This document shows, one piece after another, positions 42,146 through 50,399 of a stretch of 64,000 bases of DNA. The position numbers and the translations under genes were made by a program. The notes below the pieces were generated by a model. The model saw only the letters and a program-made list of their open reading frames with translations. It was not told where the DNA came from and ran no database searches. Origin of the DNA: Clostridiales bacterium (lineage in GTDB: Bacteria > Bacillota > Clostridia > Christensenellales > Borkfalkiaceae); assembly GCA_015069425.1 (NCBI GenBank), contig SVIP01000005.1:1-64000 (forward strand), in the 5' to 3' direction. Each line of letters opens with the position of its first letter. The first letter of the stretch is position 1.

Positions 42146-44917
42146 TTAGTTCCACAAAACCGCTAATCCAGTAGTTTCGTCATAGTGCCAATAGGTCTTG
42201 CTTGTATCAGTAGGTTGTTCTTCACTGTAATAGTATACAGTTTCGGTAGTACTCAACAATGGTTGTTCTGTAGTGTTGTTTCCTTTAATAAATTCACCAT
42301 CTGCTGATGATAAATAAATATGACATTTAGGATTCGTAACTGCCGTATCACAACTAAACACACCTACATTGCCATGAATACTGAAACTATCACCAAAAAT
42401 AACAACTTCTAGGCTAGTACAATTCTTAAATTGTCCGTCTTGATAAGTTGCATAATCACACTTTGTTACACCTGGAGCTTGAACATATTTTAATGAAGTA
42501 CATCCATAGAACGCAACGCCATAAATACCAGTCACAGTATCAGGTAAAATAACGTGGGTAATAGTACTTTCATTTCTGAATGCCCTTCTGCCAAGCGCTC
42601 TAACAGGCAATCTATCATGAACACCGTCATCATAGTATGCACGAACATAAACTACAGTATCCGTTCCATTATAAGCAGAATCGTCTGCTTCGTTACGCAC
42701 CATATACGCCCCTTTACCATCATCTAACGACGCATCATAAACGTACATTAAACCTGCGGTTTGGTCAGCATCACAGTTCTTACAAGCACCACCTTCGTAT
42801 TCGTGATCAAGTGCAACTATAATATCGCTTTCGTCTTCATTGAACTTCCAAGTTCCGCAAGTTCCATTTTCATCATAACAATAAACTTTACGACTTAACA
42901 AGTTGTTCGCAAATAAATCTGTATTCGCACTAACCTCAAACGTTCCATTTGCTGAATATAAATAAATATTAAGTATTGGCTTTTCAGGTGCAGTATCTGC
43001 ATTAAAAATGTTTGAATTATTTTTAGCAGTAAAATTCGCACCAAAAATAACAGTTTCAAGCGACACACAACCATTAAAATGCCCATCACCATTCGTGCCA
43101 TTGTCATTTAAATTAGTTATACCTCTAGCGTCAACATATTCAAGTTTAGAACAACCATTGAACGTTGCACCTTTTAAGAAAGTAGTCACTGTTGAAGGTA
43201 ATATAACCCTAGTAATTTCAGTCTCATTCCTAAAAGCTCTTCTACCAAGTGCCGTTACAGGCAATCTATTGTGAATGCCGTCATCATAATAAGCACGAAC
43301 GTAAACTTCCTTATCGCTACCAGTATAAGCGGAATCCGGGTTTGATCCATTACTATTGTTGTCGTTATAAACCATATATCCGCCTTTACCACCATTAAGG
43401 GTTGCATCATAAGTGTATATTATTCCTTTAGTTTGGTCTGCATCACAGATCTTACAAGCACCGTTTTCAAATTCGTGTGTAGGTGCTAATTCAACTTCGG
43501 TTTCAGTTGCGTCAGTAAAATGCCACGTTCCACAAGTATAAGGTTCTTCATTATCATAATTGTAAACGTTACCACTCAACAAATTATGTTTATAACCACT
43601 TGACTTTTTAAGTATTCCATTAAGAGAAGAAAGATAAATATCAAGAATTCCTTTTTCTTGTTCATTATCAGTACAAAATATTTCTGCATTAGCCGAATAA
43701 TCAAATGACTCGCCCAAAATTATTGTCTTTAATGATGTACATTCCGAAAAAATATTATCACAAGAAACGGTTGATCCATCAGGCGCAGTATTATTGTAAG
43801 GAGCACTAGTCCACCCCCTTGCCTCAACGTAAACCAAAGAAACGCATGATTTAAACGCACTACCAAGTATTGTGGTAACACTCTCCGGTAAATATACTTT
43901 AGTGATATCTGTATTTGGTAAATATTCTCCTGGATATCCAACTCTTTCTGTAGCAAAAGCTTTTCTACCAACAGTTGTTACGCTTTCACCATTATATTTA
44001 TTGGGAACTTTTATAACTGATGTATCTTCAGCAGTAATAGTTGTATCTATCACCGCATAGCCATTGCCATTAGACATTTTAGTAAATTGCAAAGCGTTCA
44101 TTTTCGCAGTAAAGGTTGCATCTTCAGTTAAAGTTACGTTTGTATCTTCAACAATTCCCTTATAGTATGCAGCACCGTCTACGTTTAATTCTTTTGCAAG
44201 GTCAACACCCTCTAATGCTTGTGCTACTGTTTGTCCACGTTTAACGGTTACTGGATAAGTTTCTCCGTCAAATCCAGTGATTGTTGCGATATTAGACGCA
44301 CAGAGTGCTTGTGCGTTTGCAATGTCTGTCTCTGTTTTAATAACAGTATCGTCTTCTAAGTACTCTTTTGCACTGTTCCATGCATTACCTTGTGCTATAT
44401 TCGTATAGGAATTTTCTACCAAAACGCCCTTATACAAAACGTAACTTCTTGCACTGAAGTCTCTTGCTATATTTTTGTCGTCCAAATCAACAATACATGC
44501 GTGATACCAATAATTTGTTTCATCACATGGTACTTTGTATTCTTCATTATTAAGAATACCATCTACTAGATTGCCGTTTTCTTTACTGAACACGATTTTC
44601 TTAACGATTTTATCGTTATCTCCACCAAAGTCAGCCTCAAACGTTTTATCACCAATGTTTCTAGTAGGTGTAATCATTACAACTATTTCAATGTCGTTTT
44701 GATTTGCATCTACGTACGCTTTGTTCACGTAAGTTCTAAAACGGATACCGATTGGATCTTCTGTTCTAACAGACAATCCCTTTTCCATAGAAATTGAAAG
44801 TGTAGCCTCTCCATCCGCTTTTACCATTGGCATATTCATTGCAATGGCTACTCCCATTGACAATGCCAATACGCCTGCTAAAAGTACCATCAATAATTTC
44901 TTAACCCGTAAAATCAT
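42146..44917 (-). CDS. Secreted BspA-type leucine-rich repeat protein
   Basis: A 923-residue exported protein. The signal peptide is MILRVKKLLMVLLAGVLALSMGVAIA, with cleavage near residue 35. Residues about 35-205 form a conserved N-terminal region (GLSVRTEDPIGIRFRTYVNKAYVD). About 210-285 resemble an InlB/Flg_new-like repeat (TYPVTVKRGQTVAQALEGV). Three LRR modules follow with the same plan as in the giant lipoprotein: 'YYDDGxHxRLPVTALGRRAF', 'CTSLKTIILGESF', 'DIYLSS', 'CGTWxF' and 'NGACKxCDADQT'. It has no SGNH domain. The first 17 bases overlap a small peptide gene. Likely surface glycan binding. Confidence 0.87.
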   Translation of the reverse strand: MILRVKKLLMVLLAGVLALSMGVAIAMNMPMVKADGEATLSISMEKGLSVRTEDPIGIRFRTYVNKAYVDANQNDIEIVVMITPTRNIGDKTFEADFGGDNDKIVKKIVFSKENGNLVDGILNNEEYKVPCDETNYWYHACIVDLDDKNIARDFSARSYVLYKGVLVENSYTNIAQGNAWNSAKEYLEDDTVIKTETDIANAQALCASNIATITGFDGETYPVTVKRGQTVAQALEGVDLAKELNVDGAAYYKGIVEDTNVTLTEDATFTAKMNALQFTKMSNGNGYAVIDTTITAEDTSVIKVPNKYNGESVTTVGRKAFATERVGYPGEYLPNTDITKVYLPESVTTILGSAFKSCVSLVYVEARGWTSAPYNNTAPDGSTVSCDNIFSECTSLKTIILGESFDYSANAEIFCTDNEQEKGILDIYLSSLNGILKKSSGYKHNLLSGNVYNYDNEEPYTCGTWHFTDATETEVELAPTHEFENGACKICDADQTKGIIYTYDATLNGGKGGYMVYNDNNSNGSNPDSAYTGSDKEVYVRAYYDDGIHNRLPVTALGRRAFRNETEITRVILPSTVTTFLKGATFNGCSKLEYVDARGITNLNDNGTNGDGHFNGCVSLETVIFGANFTAKNNSNIFNADTAPEKPILNIYLYSANGTFEVSANTDLFANNLLSRKVYCYDENGTCGTWKFNEDESDIIVALDHEYEGGACKNCDADQTAGLMYVYDASLDDGKGAYMVRNEADDSAYNGTDTVVYVRAYYDDGVHDRLPVRALGRRAFRNESTITHVILPDTVTGIYGVAFYGCTSLKYVQAPGVTKCDYATYQDGQFKNCTSLEVVIFGDSFSIHGNVGVFSCDTAVTNPKCHIYLSSADGEFIKGNNTTEQPLLSTTETVYYYSEEQPTDTSKTYWHYDETTGLAVLWN

Positions 44918-45038
44918 CGCCGTACCCCCAATCGCCTTTACCGAGATGTATTGCTTTTAATATTCCAGACGCTAACACTACGTCTTCGTTTTCAAGCCAC
45001 ATCTCTACTAGTTCTGGGCTTAAATAAGCCTTTTTCAT
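44901..45038 (-). CDS. 45-residue small peptide at the head of the glycan locus
   Basis: A short gene with a strong AAGGAGG ribosome site, starting MKKAYLSPELVEMWLENEDVV and then LASGILKAIHLGKGDWGYGDD. It is the first gene after the locus promoter and overlaps the LRR gene start by 17 bases in another frame, so translation of the two may be coupled. The pattern 'MKKxYxxPE...DVVxxSG' is shared by many small unannotated peptides of gut Firmicutes. The Gly/Trp/Asp-rich end could be a mature part. The function is unknown: leader, secreted peptide or modified-peptide precursor are all possible. Confidence 0.65.
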   Translation of the reverse strand: MKKAYLSPELVEMWLENEDVVLASGILKAIHLGKGDWGYGDDFTG

Positions 45039-45073
45039 ATCAAAAAATCCTCCTTATTGATTTTTGCGGTTAC

Positions 45074-45102
45074 ATTATATATTTTTTAACAAGTCTATTC
45101 AA
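45074..45102 (-). promoter_or_regulatory. Main promoter of the glycan locus
   Basis: TTGAAT (45097-45102), 17-base spacer, TATAAT (45074-45079) on the minus strand, 36 bases before the small peptide ATG. It is back-to-back with the AraC gene promoter, with about 42 bases between the two -35 elements where the regulator probably binds. Confidence 0.8.
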
Positions 45103-45144
45103 CTCATATTGTACGAGGAATATGCTTTTTTTTACGATAATTGC

Positions 45145-45173
45145 TTGACTTTAAATCAAAACAATGCTAAAAT
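45145..45173 (+). promoter_or_regulatory. Promoter of the AraC-family regulator
   Basis: TTGACT (45145-45150), 17-base spacer, TAAAAT (45168-45173), about 32 bases upstream of the chosen ATG. The -35 region overlaps the near-palindrome TTGACTTTAAATCAA. Confidence 0.8.
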
Positions 45174-45204
45174 TATGCCCAAAATAAGGAGATGTCTATT
45201 TTTT

Positions 45205-46044
45205 ATGCTTACACTTATTCCGCCTAGCAAAATAATAACCAAAAACATATTTGATGGTTCTACACCACATAAGCACGTCTTGTGGGAAGTTATATTTTTT
45301 ATTGACGGTAACTGTAACCATCATATTTTAGGTAAAACTTTTAAGCCTGTTAACGGTGACGTTTTTATTGTTGGACCTAATCACGTTCACAATATTGAAC
45401 TATTACAAGAGGAACATTGTCACAGAGACTTATATTTTACTGACGAACAGTTTAGATACGTTTGTTCTCTTTTCCCTGATAAAAATCTTTATGAAAATAT
45501 TTGCAAGAGCATAGTTTCCGTACATTTATCTAACAGCACCTTAAACCACATTGTAACTCAACTAAAAACCATTGAAATTTACGATATCTTGGCAAGCACT
45601 TCACCATCTGAAAAAAACGCACAAAATCTTGAACTTTGTCTTTCTGTAAGCCAGTCGATTTTGAGTTTCTTACTCGGCACGTATCTTCTTAAGGATTTAT
45701 CACTATCTCAAACCGATCACCCTGCTTGGCTCATGGATTTACTTCATCACTTAAACCGTCCTGAATATTTTGCGCAAAAACCAAACGAAATAATTAAAAA
45801 TTCCGGATATTCCCATTCAAGATTCGCAGAATTGTTTAAAAAACACGTTGGCATATCGCTTGTTGAATATATGATTAATAAACGATTAAACTATGCGGCC
45901 GATTTACTCTCTACAACAAACAAGTCCACTTTAGAAATTTCCTCTCTCGTCGGATATGACAGTTACAGTTGTTTTGTTCGTTTATTTAAAAAACAGTTTA
46001 ACGTTTCCCCTATTCAATATAGACAACATAATTCTAGATATTAA
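45205..46044 (+). CDS. AraC-family regulator with cupin sensor
   Basis: A 279-residue regulator. The N-terminal cupin domain (HKHVLWEVIFFIDGNCNHHILGKTF, GDVFIVGPNHVH) would sense a sugar. The C-terminal 100 residues are the double helix-turn-helix: HSRFAELFKKHVGISLVEYMINKRLNYAADLL and EISSLVGYDSYSCFVRLFKKQFNVSPIQYR. The ATG at 45205 is chosen because AAGGAG precedes it and it lies after the promoter; longer in-frame starts fall upstream of the promoter. It is divergent from the glycan locus, so it is its probable activator. Confidence 0.9.
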   Translation: MLTLIPPSKIITKNIFDGSTPHKHVLWEVIFFIDGNCNHHILGKTFKPVNGDVFIVGPNHVHNIELLQEEHCHRDLYFTDEQFRYVCSLFPDKNLYENICKSIVSVHLSNSTLNHIVTQLKTIEIYDILASTSPSEKNAQNLELCLSVSQSILSFLLGTYLLKDLSLSQTDHPAWLMDLLHHLNRPEYFAQKPNEIIKNSGYSHSRFAELFKKHVGISLVEYMINKRLNYAADLLSTTNKSTLEISSLVGYDSYSCFVRLFKKQFNVSPIQYRQHNSRY

Positions 46045-46070
46045 GACAAACCTTATGCTAAAAAGCACAA

Positions 46071-46107
46071 AAACAGCCCGTCTGCAAAACGCAGACGGGC
46101 TGTTTTT
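46071..46107. terminator. Bidirectional terminator
   Basis: AAACAGCCCGTCTGC, short loop, GCAGACGGGCTGTTTTTT: a strong stem between the AraC gene (+) and the convergent AGE gene (-). Confidence 0.92.
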
Positions 46108-46130
46108 TATCTATTTGTTTTTTTAATCCT

Positions 46131-47354
46131 TTATAATAATTCAGGTAATTTTTCGCCTTTTTCTAATGCGGTTAATATTTTCTCACATAATATTAAGCAT
46201 CTTGGCAAGTGGAACGGCCCTTTCCACAACGAACCTTTTTGAGTATGCGACACTGTTCCATCTCTGTGTAAGTATCCATACCATTCGCCATACTCTTTGT
46301 CTGGGAAACGGTTGAACACGTATTCATGCAACTTCTCATACCACTCAAAATAATATTCATCGCCAGTAATTAAGTAAGCCGCTAATGTCGCAATCAAACT
46401 TTCGTTATGCACCCACCAGAGTTTCATATCGTGCTCCAACTGCTCGCAAGGTCGATTATACACGTCTCTAAAATAATATATTCCGCCATACTCTTTATCC
46501 CAGCCTATTTCTAGCGACCACTTTAACATGTTGAGCGCCTTTTCCATCAACTCTTTATTATCGTTAATATTTGCCTCGTTCATTAAAAACCATGCGTTTT
46601 CTATTGAATGACCAGGATTGATTGTTCTTCCTGTGGGATTATCTAAAATGCTACCGTCAAGGTTGACGTTTTCTAAGACGCACTTTAAATCTTCCTTATA
46701 GTGTAGCGTCATCATATCGCCAACTATATCGGCAATAATTTTGTCGTATTTTTCCTTATTTGATGGATTTGCACGACGAAGTACTTGCGCAGAACTTACT
46801 AACACCATTGGATTTGCATTAGAGTGCAAATTCCTTACCTCCGCATTTTCTTTTGGCGTTATCTTAAACGGATCGCTTGCGCCGTCCTTATAGATAGCAT
46901 ACATTAAGTCAAAATATTTTTCTGCTAAGGCTAAATCTTCAGCATTGCCTTTAAGCATATAATATTCCACAAAACTAACCACCAAAAAACTTTCCGAAAA
47001 GAAATAACGGCGTTTTCTGATTGGTTTTCCCTCTTTCGTTACGGTAAAATACATTCTACCGTCGGTTTCATCGATACAGTATTTTTTAATAAATTCTGCA
47101 CCGCTGTCCGCCGCCTCTACCCATTCTTTTTTCACACCGTAAGTGTTGCATAACTTAGAAAAAGTCCACAAACATCTACCTTGAAACCATACGCTTTTAT
47201 CGGTATTGTATTGCTTTCCCTCTCTATCAACACTTGTAATAAACCCACCGTTTTCCTTATCTATTAGATCGGAATTAACCCAGAACGGTACTACATCGTT
47301 TAACAAACTGTCGTGATAAAAATTCTTTAATTCTATTATGCGCTCTTTTTTCAT
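46131..47354 (-). CDS. N-acylglucosamine 2-epimerase (AGE) family protein
   Basis: A 407-residue (alpha/alpha)6-barrel protein. Family landmarks are KSVWFQGRCLWTFS near 53-66, SESFLVVSFVEYY, NPGHSIENAWFLMNEA near 245-260 with the catalytic-type His, KLWWVHNESLIATLAAY near 310, and GEWYGYLHRDG...KGPFHLPR near the end. The family interconverts GlcNAc and ManNAc, or mannose and fructose or glucose. It is the last gene of a kinase-ManA-AGE unit, which fits channelling mannose-type sugars to fructose-6-phosphate; ManNAc use is also possible because NagA/NagB are encoded nearby. Confidence 0.9.
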   Translation of the reverse strand: MKKERIIELKNFYHDSLLNDVVPFWVNSDLIDKENGGFITSVDREGKQYNTDKSVWFQGRCLWTFSKLCNTYGVKKEWVEAADSGAEFIKKYCIDETDGRMYFTVTKEGKPIRKRRYFFSESFLVVSFVEYYMLKGNAEDLALAEKYFDLMYAIYKDGASDPFKITPKENAEVRNLHSNANPMVLVSSAQVLRRANPSNKEKYDKIIADIVGDMMTLHYKEDLKCVLENVNLDGSILDNPTGRTINPGHSIENAWFLMNEANINDNKELMEKALNMLKWSLEIGWDKEYGGIYYFRDVYNRPCEQLEHDMKLWWVHNESLIATLAAYLITGDEYYFEWYEKLHEYVFNRFPDKEYGEWYGYLHRDGTVSHTQKGSLWKGPFHLPRCLILCEKILTALEKGEKLPELL

Positions 47355-47472
47355 TATCTCGTCCCCTTTTTATTATGGCTTATTGTCCTTTTATTTAATT
47401 GTACCGCAATAAGAAAAATTATTCAATCCGAAGACCGCGCTCTTTTTTGATTTTTATCGCTCAATTTTACGA

Positions 47473-48546
47473 TTAGTCTTGTTTACTTGGCAAGCACTCG
47501 ATTATAGTCGCTTTAGTTTTACTGCTAATCTTAAATTTACCCTCAGCGACAAACGGCAAGTAAAAATAATCCCCTCTTTTTATTTCTTTTGTATAGTTTT
47601 CGCCTGTTATGACTGCATCTCCATCCAAGCAGATATAAACAGCTGGTGCAAAGGCCATTGTGAACTCGCCACCGTCGGTTATTGTATGTCTAACTTCTGC
47701 AAAACAAGGCGTATCCTCGTAACTAATCATTACTTCTTTTTTATACTTTTCTGTATCAATTTCTACCGTTGGAACTACTTTTGCGTATGCTTTTGCTTCT
47801 TCCCCGTATATATCGTAGTTTATCGCATCTAGCGCAACGTCTTTATCTAGTCCTATATATTCTTCATTGTAAGATATATGATAGTCCCCACACCAACGTT
47901 CTGGTTGAATAGTAAAATCGGTTGGCTCTTGTACTTCCACTATCGTACACCCAGCGCCAATTGCGTGAATTAGTCCTGCTTTTATTAACCAAATATCTCC
48001 AACTTTAGCATCAACCCCTGCAAGAAGTCCACCCATTATGTCCTTTTCGATTTCGCTTTGCTCTTCTAATTCGGATAAACGCTCTTTGGTCATCTTGTCC
48101 TTAAATCCAAAATAAAGTTTTCCACCTGGTCTTGTTGCTACAACTAACCAAGCTTCAGTCTTTCCGTATTCACTATTAAAGTTCTTTCTAGAAAATTCTT
48201 TAGTCGGGTGAACTTGGAAGGGTAATCTTACTGCACTGTCTAAAAATTTAACTAAGCAGTCATACTTTCTATGCCCTAAAAGTTCATCCTTGTACTCGTT
48301 TAACAAATCGTCAAAGAACACGTCCGTATCTTTAATTTTAGAAACGCCGTCACGCTCGCCAAAATATTTTGGATTAATAGCTTTAACCTTACTTGCAATC
48401 CATTCTTCCGGAAACATATTATCCGTTCCATCATCAAAACCATCGTTAAAAAGTTCTTTATACGGCATACCGCCTTTGTATATTCTATAAACCCTATTCC
48501 TCTCAAAGAAAATAGGCTCTCTAACTATTTTATCTAATTTTTTCAT
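47473..48546 (-). CDS. manA: Mannose-6-phosphate isomerase, class I
   Basis: Zinc-dependent isomerase linking mannose-6-phosphate and fructose-6-phosphate. The 357-residue cupin protein has FQVHPTKEFSRKNFNSEYGKTEAW near 110-135 (zinc ligands His and Glu), GLIHAIGAGCTIVEVQEPTDFT near 200-220 and a C-terminal cupin half. The start overlaps the pfkB-family stop by 4 bases (ATGA), so it is coupled to the kinase gene. The length is close to the Bacillus ManA type, slightly longer. Confidence 0.92.
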   Translation of the reverse strand: MKKLDKIVREPIFFERNRVYRIYKGGMPYKELFNDGFDDGTDNMFPEEWIASKVKAINPKYFGERDGVSKIKDTDVFFDDLLNEYKDELLGHRKYDCLVKFLDSAVRLPFQVHPTKEFSRKNFNSEYGKTEAWLVVATRPGGKLYFGFKDKMTKERLSELEEQSEIEKDIMGGLLAGVDAKVGDIWLIKAGLIHAIGAGCTIVEVQEPTDFTIQPERWCGDYHISYNEEYIGLDKDVALDAINYDIYGEEAKAYAKVVPTVEIDTEKYKKEVMISYEDTPCFAEVRHTITDGGEFTMAFAPAVYICLDGDAVITGENYTKEIKRGDYFYLPFVAEGKFKISSKTKATIIECLPSKQD

Positions 48547-49424
48547 AACTTTATTGCCCCCAAAAATTGAGTAGTATCTGCACCTGCTTTGTTTGCTTTT
48601 ACAAGTGCGCTTTCAATGTTTTCTTTTGTAAATTCCTTGTTTTCTAAATTGGCAAGTAGCGTGCCGAAAAAAGCATCTCCTGCACCCGTCGTATCAATAG
48701 GCTTTACTTTTTCCGTCGGCACCATGCCATTCTCGCCGTTTATGTAATAAAGGCTACCTTTACTTCCAAGCGTAACCACTACTAAAGTGTCTTTTCTATA
48801 AATGCTTTTAACCCCATCTATAACGTCCGCAAGTCCTGTGTAATCTCTAAGTTCGTCATCAGAAAATTTGATTATGTCGGCTTGCTCTACAAAAGGCTTA
48901 AATGCAGATAGAGCATCATTAAAATCTCTATAAATATCCATTCTAAAGTTTAAATCAAAGCTAACTTTTGCCCCAACTGAACGAGCTTTATCTACAACTT
49001 TTTGCGCTAAGATTTTGCCGTTTTCTTCAGATAACATCAAAGAGCCTAAATGCACTATATTCAAATCTTTATAATTAGCAAAATTAACGCTATCAAGTTC
49101 TACGTTAAAGTCAGCAGTGTCGTGACGATAAAAAGCAAAATCACGTTCACCATCTTTTAAAGTTACAAACGCTAAAGTTGTGTTTCTTTCTCCATCAATT
49201 TGAATTTCAAGATTATCAAGTTTTGCTTTTCCTGCTTCGTCAATTAAAAACTTGCCAATCGGATCTTTTCCAACCCTACCAATAAATCCAACCTTAGCCC
49301 CTGCGTTTTTAGCGTTTACCGCAACGTTAAACGGTGCGCCTCCGCAAAAGGATTTAAATGTTAAGGTTCCGTTTACACTTTCGCCAACCATATCGGCAAG
49401 AATTTCGCCTATAGATATTATCAT
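48543..49424 (-). CDS. PfkB-family sugar kinase (fructokinase-like)
   Basis: A 293-residue ribokinase-fold kinase. It starts MIISIGEILADMVGE, has the first PfkB signature FCGGAPFNVAVNAKNAGAKVGFIGRVG near 28-54, and ends with the second signature DTTGAGDAFFGTL near 245-257, where the Asp is the catalytic base. GE(I/L) at the start and GGAPFNVA fit fructokinases best. With ManA and an AGE-family protein downstream, it probably phosphorylates fructose or mannose. It has AGGAG before the ATG and a palindromic operator over its promoter. Confidence 0.9.
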   Translation of the reverse strand: MIISIGEILADMVGESVNGTLTFKSFCGGAPFNVAVNAKNAGAKVGFIGRVGKDPIGKFLIDEAGKAKLDNLEIQIDGERNTTLAFVTLKDGERDFAFYRHDTADFNVELDSVNFANYKDLNIVHLGSLMLSEENGKILAQKVVDKARSVGAKVSFDLNFRMDIYRDFNDALSAFKPFVEQADIIKFSDDELRDYTGLADVIDGVKSIYRKDTLVVVTLGSKGSLYYINGENGMVPTEKVKPIDTTGAGDAFFGTLLANLENKEFTKENIESALVKANKAGADTTQFLGAIKL

Positions 49425-49449
49425 AAGTTCTCCTATATTTGTTTTATAT

Positions 49450-49481
49450 ATTTATTGTATCATATACAATAAATTTTTCAA
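49450..49481 (-). promoter_or_regulatory. Promoter and palindromic operator of the kinase-manA-AGE unit
   Basis: A minus-strand promoter TTGAAA (49476-49481), 16 bases, TACAAT (49454-49459). A perfect inverted repeat ATTTATTGTAT-CAT-ATACAATAAAT (49450-49474) covers the -10 element, so a repressor bound here would block transcription. The TTGTAT...ATACAA core suggests a sugar-responsive repressor; the family is not certain. Confidence 0.75.
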
Positions 49482-49521
49482 ATCAATTTATAAAATGTTT
49501 GCTAATTTTTATTTGTTTTTT

Positions 49522-50175
49522 CTAAAAATCGTCGTCTTGACGTACAATTGAAATTATCTCTTTGTTATCTATCAATAATTTATGAATTTCGCTTGCGCTT
49601 ATTATTTTATCAGTACTAATAACCACACTATACGTTAAAACGCCATTATCTCTTTTTGCACTTATACGGTTAAAACGTTCAACATTAAACATCTCTTTTA
49701 TACGCTCACTAACCATTCCTTGCTCATCAATAAATATAACGTTTATTTTAACAAAACGATGTGAATGAAACACTTTTACGTTTAAGTGCATTATGCACTG
49801 CACAAGTATTATAAGTATAGTTGCAATTAGAGATATTAAATACCACCCAGCCCCCACAGTCATTCCTATTGCGGCAGTTGCCCAAATACCAGCAGCAGTG
49901 GTTAAGCCATGCACCATTTCTTTATGATAAAATATCATACCTGCACCGATAAAACCTATCCCCGATACTATTTGCGCTGCTACCCTTGAAGTATCCGCAC
50001 CCTTAAAGGCAAAAACGGAAATAAGCATATAAAGACATGCACCCAAGCATACAATTGTATGCGTCCTAATCCCCGCTTCTTTAAAACGCATTTTTCTTTC
50101 ATACCCGATTGCAAAGCCTAAAATTAGCGCCACAACAAGTCTAAGACTACAAACTAAAACCAAATCCCAGTCCAT
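49522..50175 (-). CDS. MgtC/SapB-family membrane protein
   Basis: A 217-residue protein starting MDWDLVLVCSLRLVVALILGFAIGYERK; the ATG at 50175 follows AGAGGTG. Residues 5-130 hold four to five membrane helices with the MgtC signatures GYERKMRFKEAGIRTHTIVCLGACLYML and GIGFIGAGMIFY...VHGLTTAAGIWATAAIGM. A cytoplasmic ACT-like domain follows (about 140-217). The family is linked with magnesium homeostasis and F-type ATPase modulation in pathogens, and its role in commensals is unclear. It is a single gene with a DtxR-like box over the promoter. Confidence 0.9.
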   Translation of the reverse strand: MDWDLVLVCSLRLVVALILGFAIGYERKMRFKEAGIRTHTIVCLGACLYMLISVFAFKGADTSRVAAQIVSGIGFIGAGMIFYHKEMVHGLTTAAGIWATAAIGMTVGAGWYLISLIATILIILVQCIMHLNVKVFHSHRFVKINVIFIDEQGMVSERIKEMFNVERFNRISAKRDNGVLTYSVVISTDKIISASEIHKLLIDNKEIISIVRQDDDF

Positions 50176-50210
50176 TATTTCACCTCTTTTATTTGTCAAT
50201 AAAATACTTT

Positions 50211-50247
50211 AGCGATAAGCACATATAAGTATATGCTTACCGCTAAA
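50211..50247 (-). promoter_or_regulatory. Stable leader hairpin of the mgtC-like mRNA
   Basis: The minus strand reads TTAGCGGTAAGCA, a 12-base centre, then TGCTTATCGCTAA, fully pairable in RNA with one G-U. It lies between the promoter and the start codon. There is no T-tract after it, so it may be a leader control element or an mRNA stabiliser. Confidence 0.55.
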
Positions 50248-50269
50248 AATTATTATCATACAAATGATT

Positions 50270-50304
50270 TTAGGTATTATATACCTATTCAATCACTTAG
50301 TCAA
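50270..50304 (-). promoter_or_regulatory. mgtC-like gene promoter with DtxR-like operator
   Basis: TTGACT (50299-50304), 17-base spacer, TATAAT (50276-50281) on the minus strand. The -10 lies inside the 19-base palindrome TTAGGTATTATATACCTAT (50270-50288). Its half-sites TTAGGT/ACCTA match the known DtxR/IdeR box TTAGGT-N7-ACCTAA, which suggests metal-responsive repression. The regulator assignment is inference. Confidence 0.7.
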
Positions 50305-50366
50305 TAGGTTTTTTAAATTTTATATTAATTATTTAATAACAGGTAAAGAATTTTTAAGTAAAAAGT

Positions 50367-50394
50367 AAAAGCCATCTCGAACGAGATGGCTTTT
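50367..50394. terminator. Terminator of the GH2 gene
   Basis: AAAAGCCATCTCG, loop AA, CGAGATGGCTTTT: a perfect 13-bp stem 6 bases after the GH2 stop, followed on the minus strand by a T-rich stretch. Confidence 0.88.
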
Positions 50395-50399
50395 ATACT

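Noticed and set aside
50211..50247. Magnesium (M-box) riboswitch before the mgtC-like gene
   Set aside because: Only one simple hairpin is present; the conserved M-box core blocks are absent.
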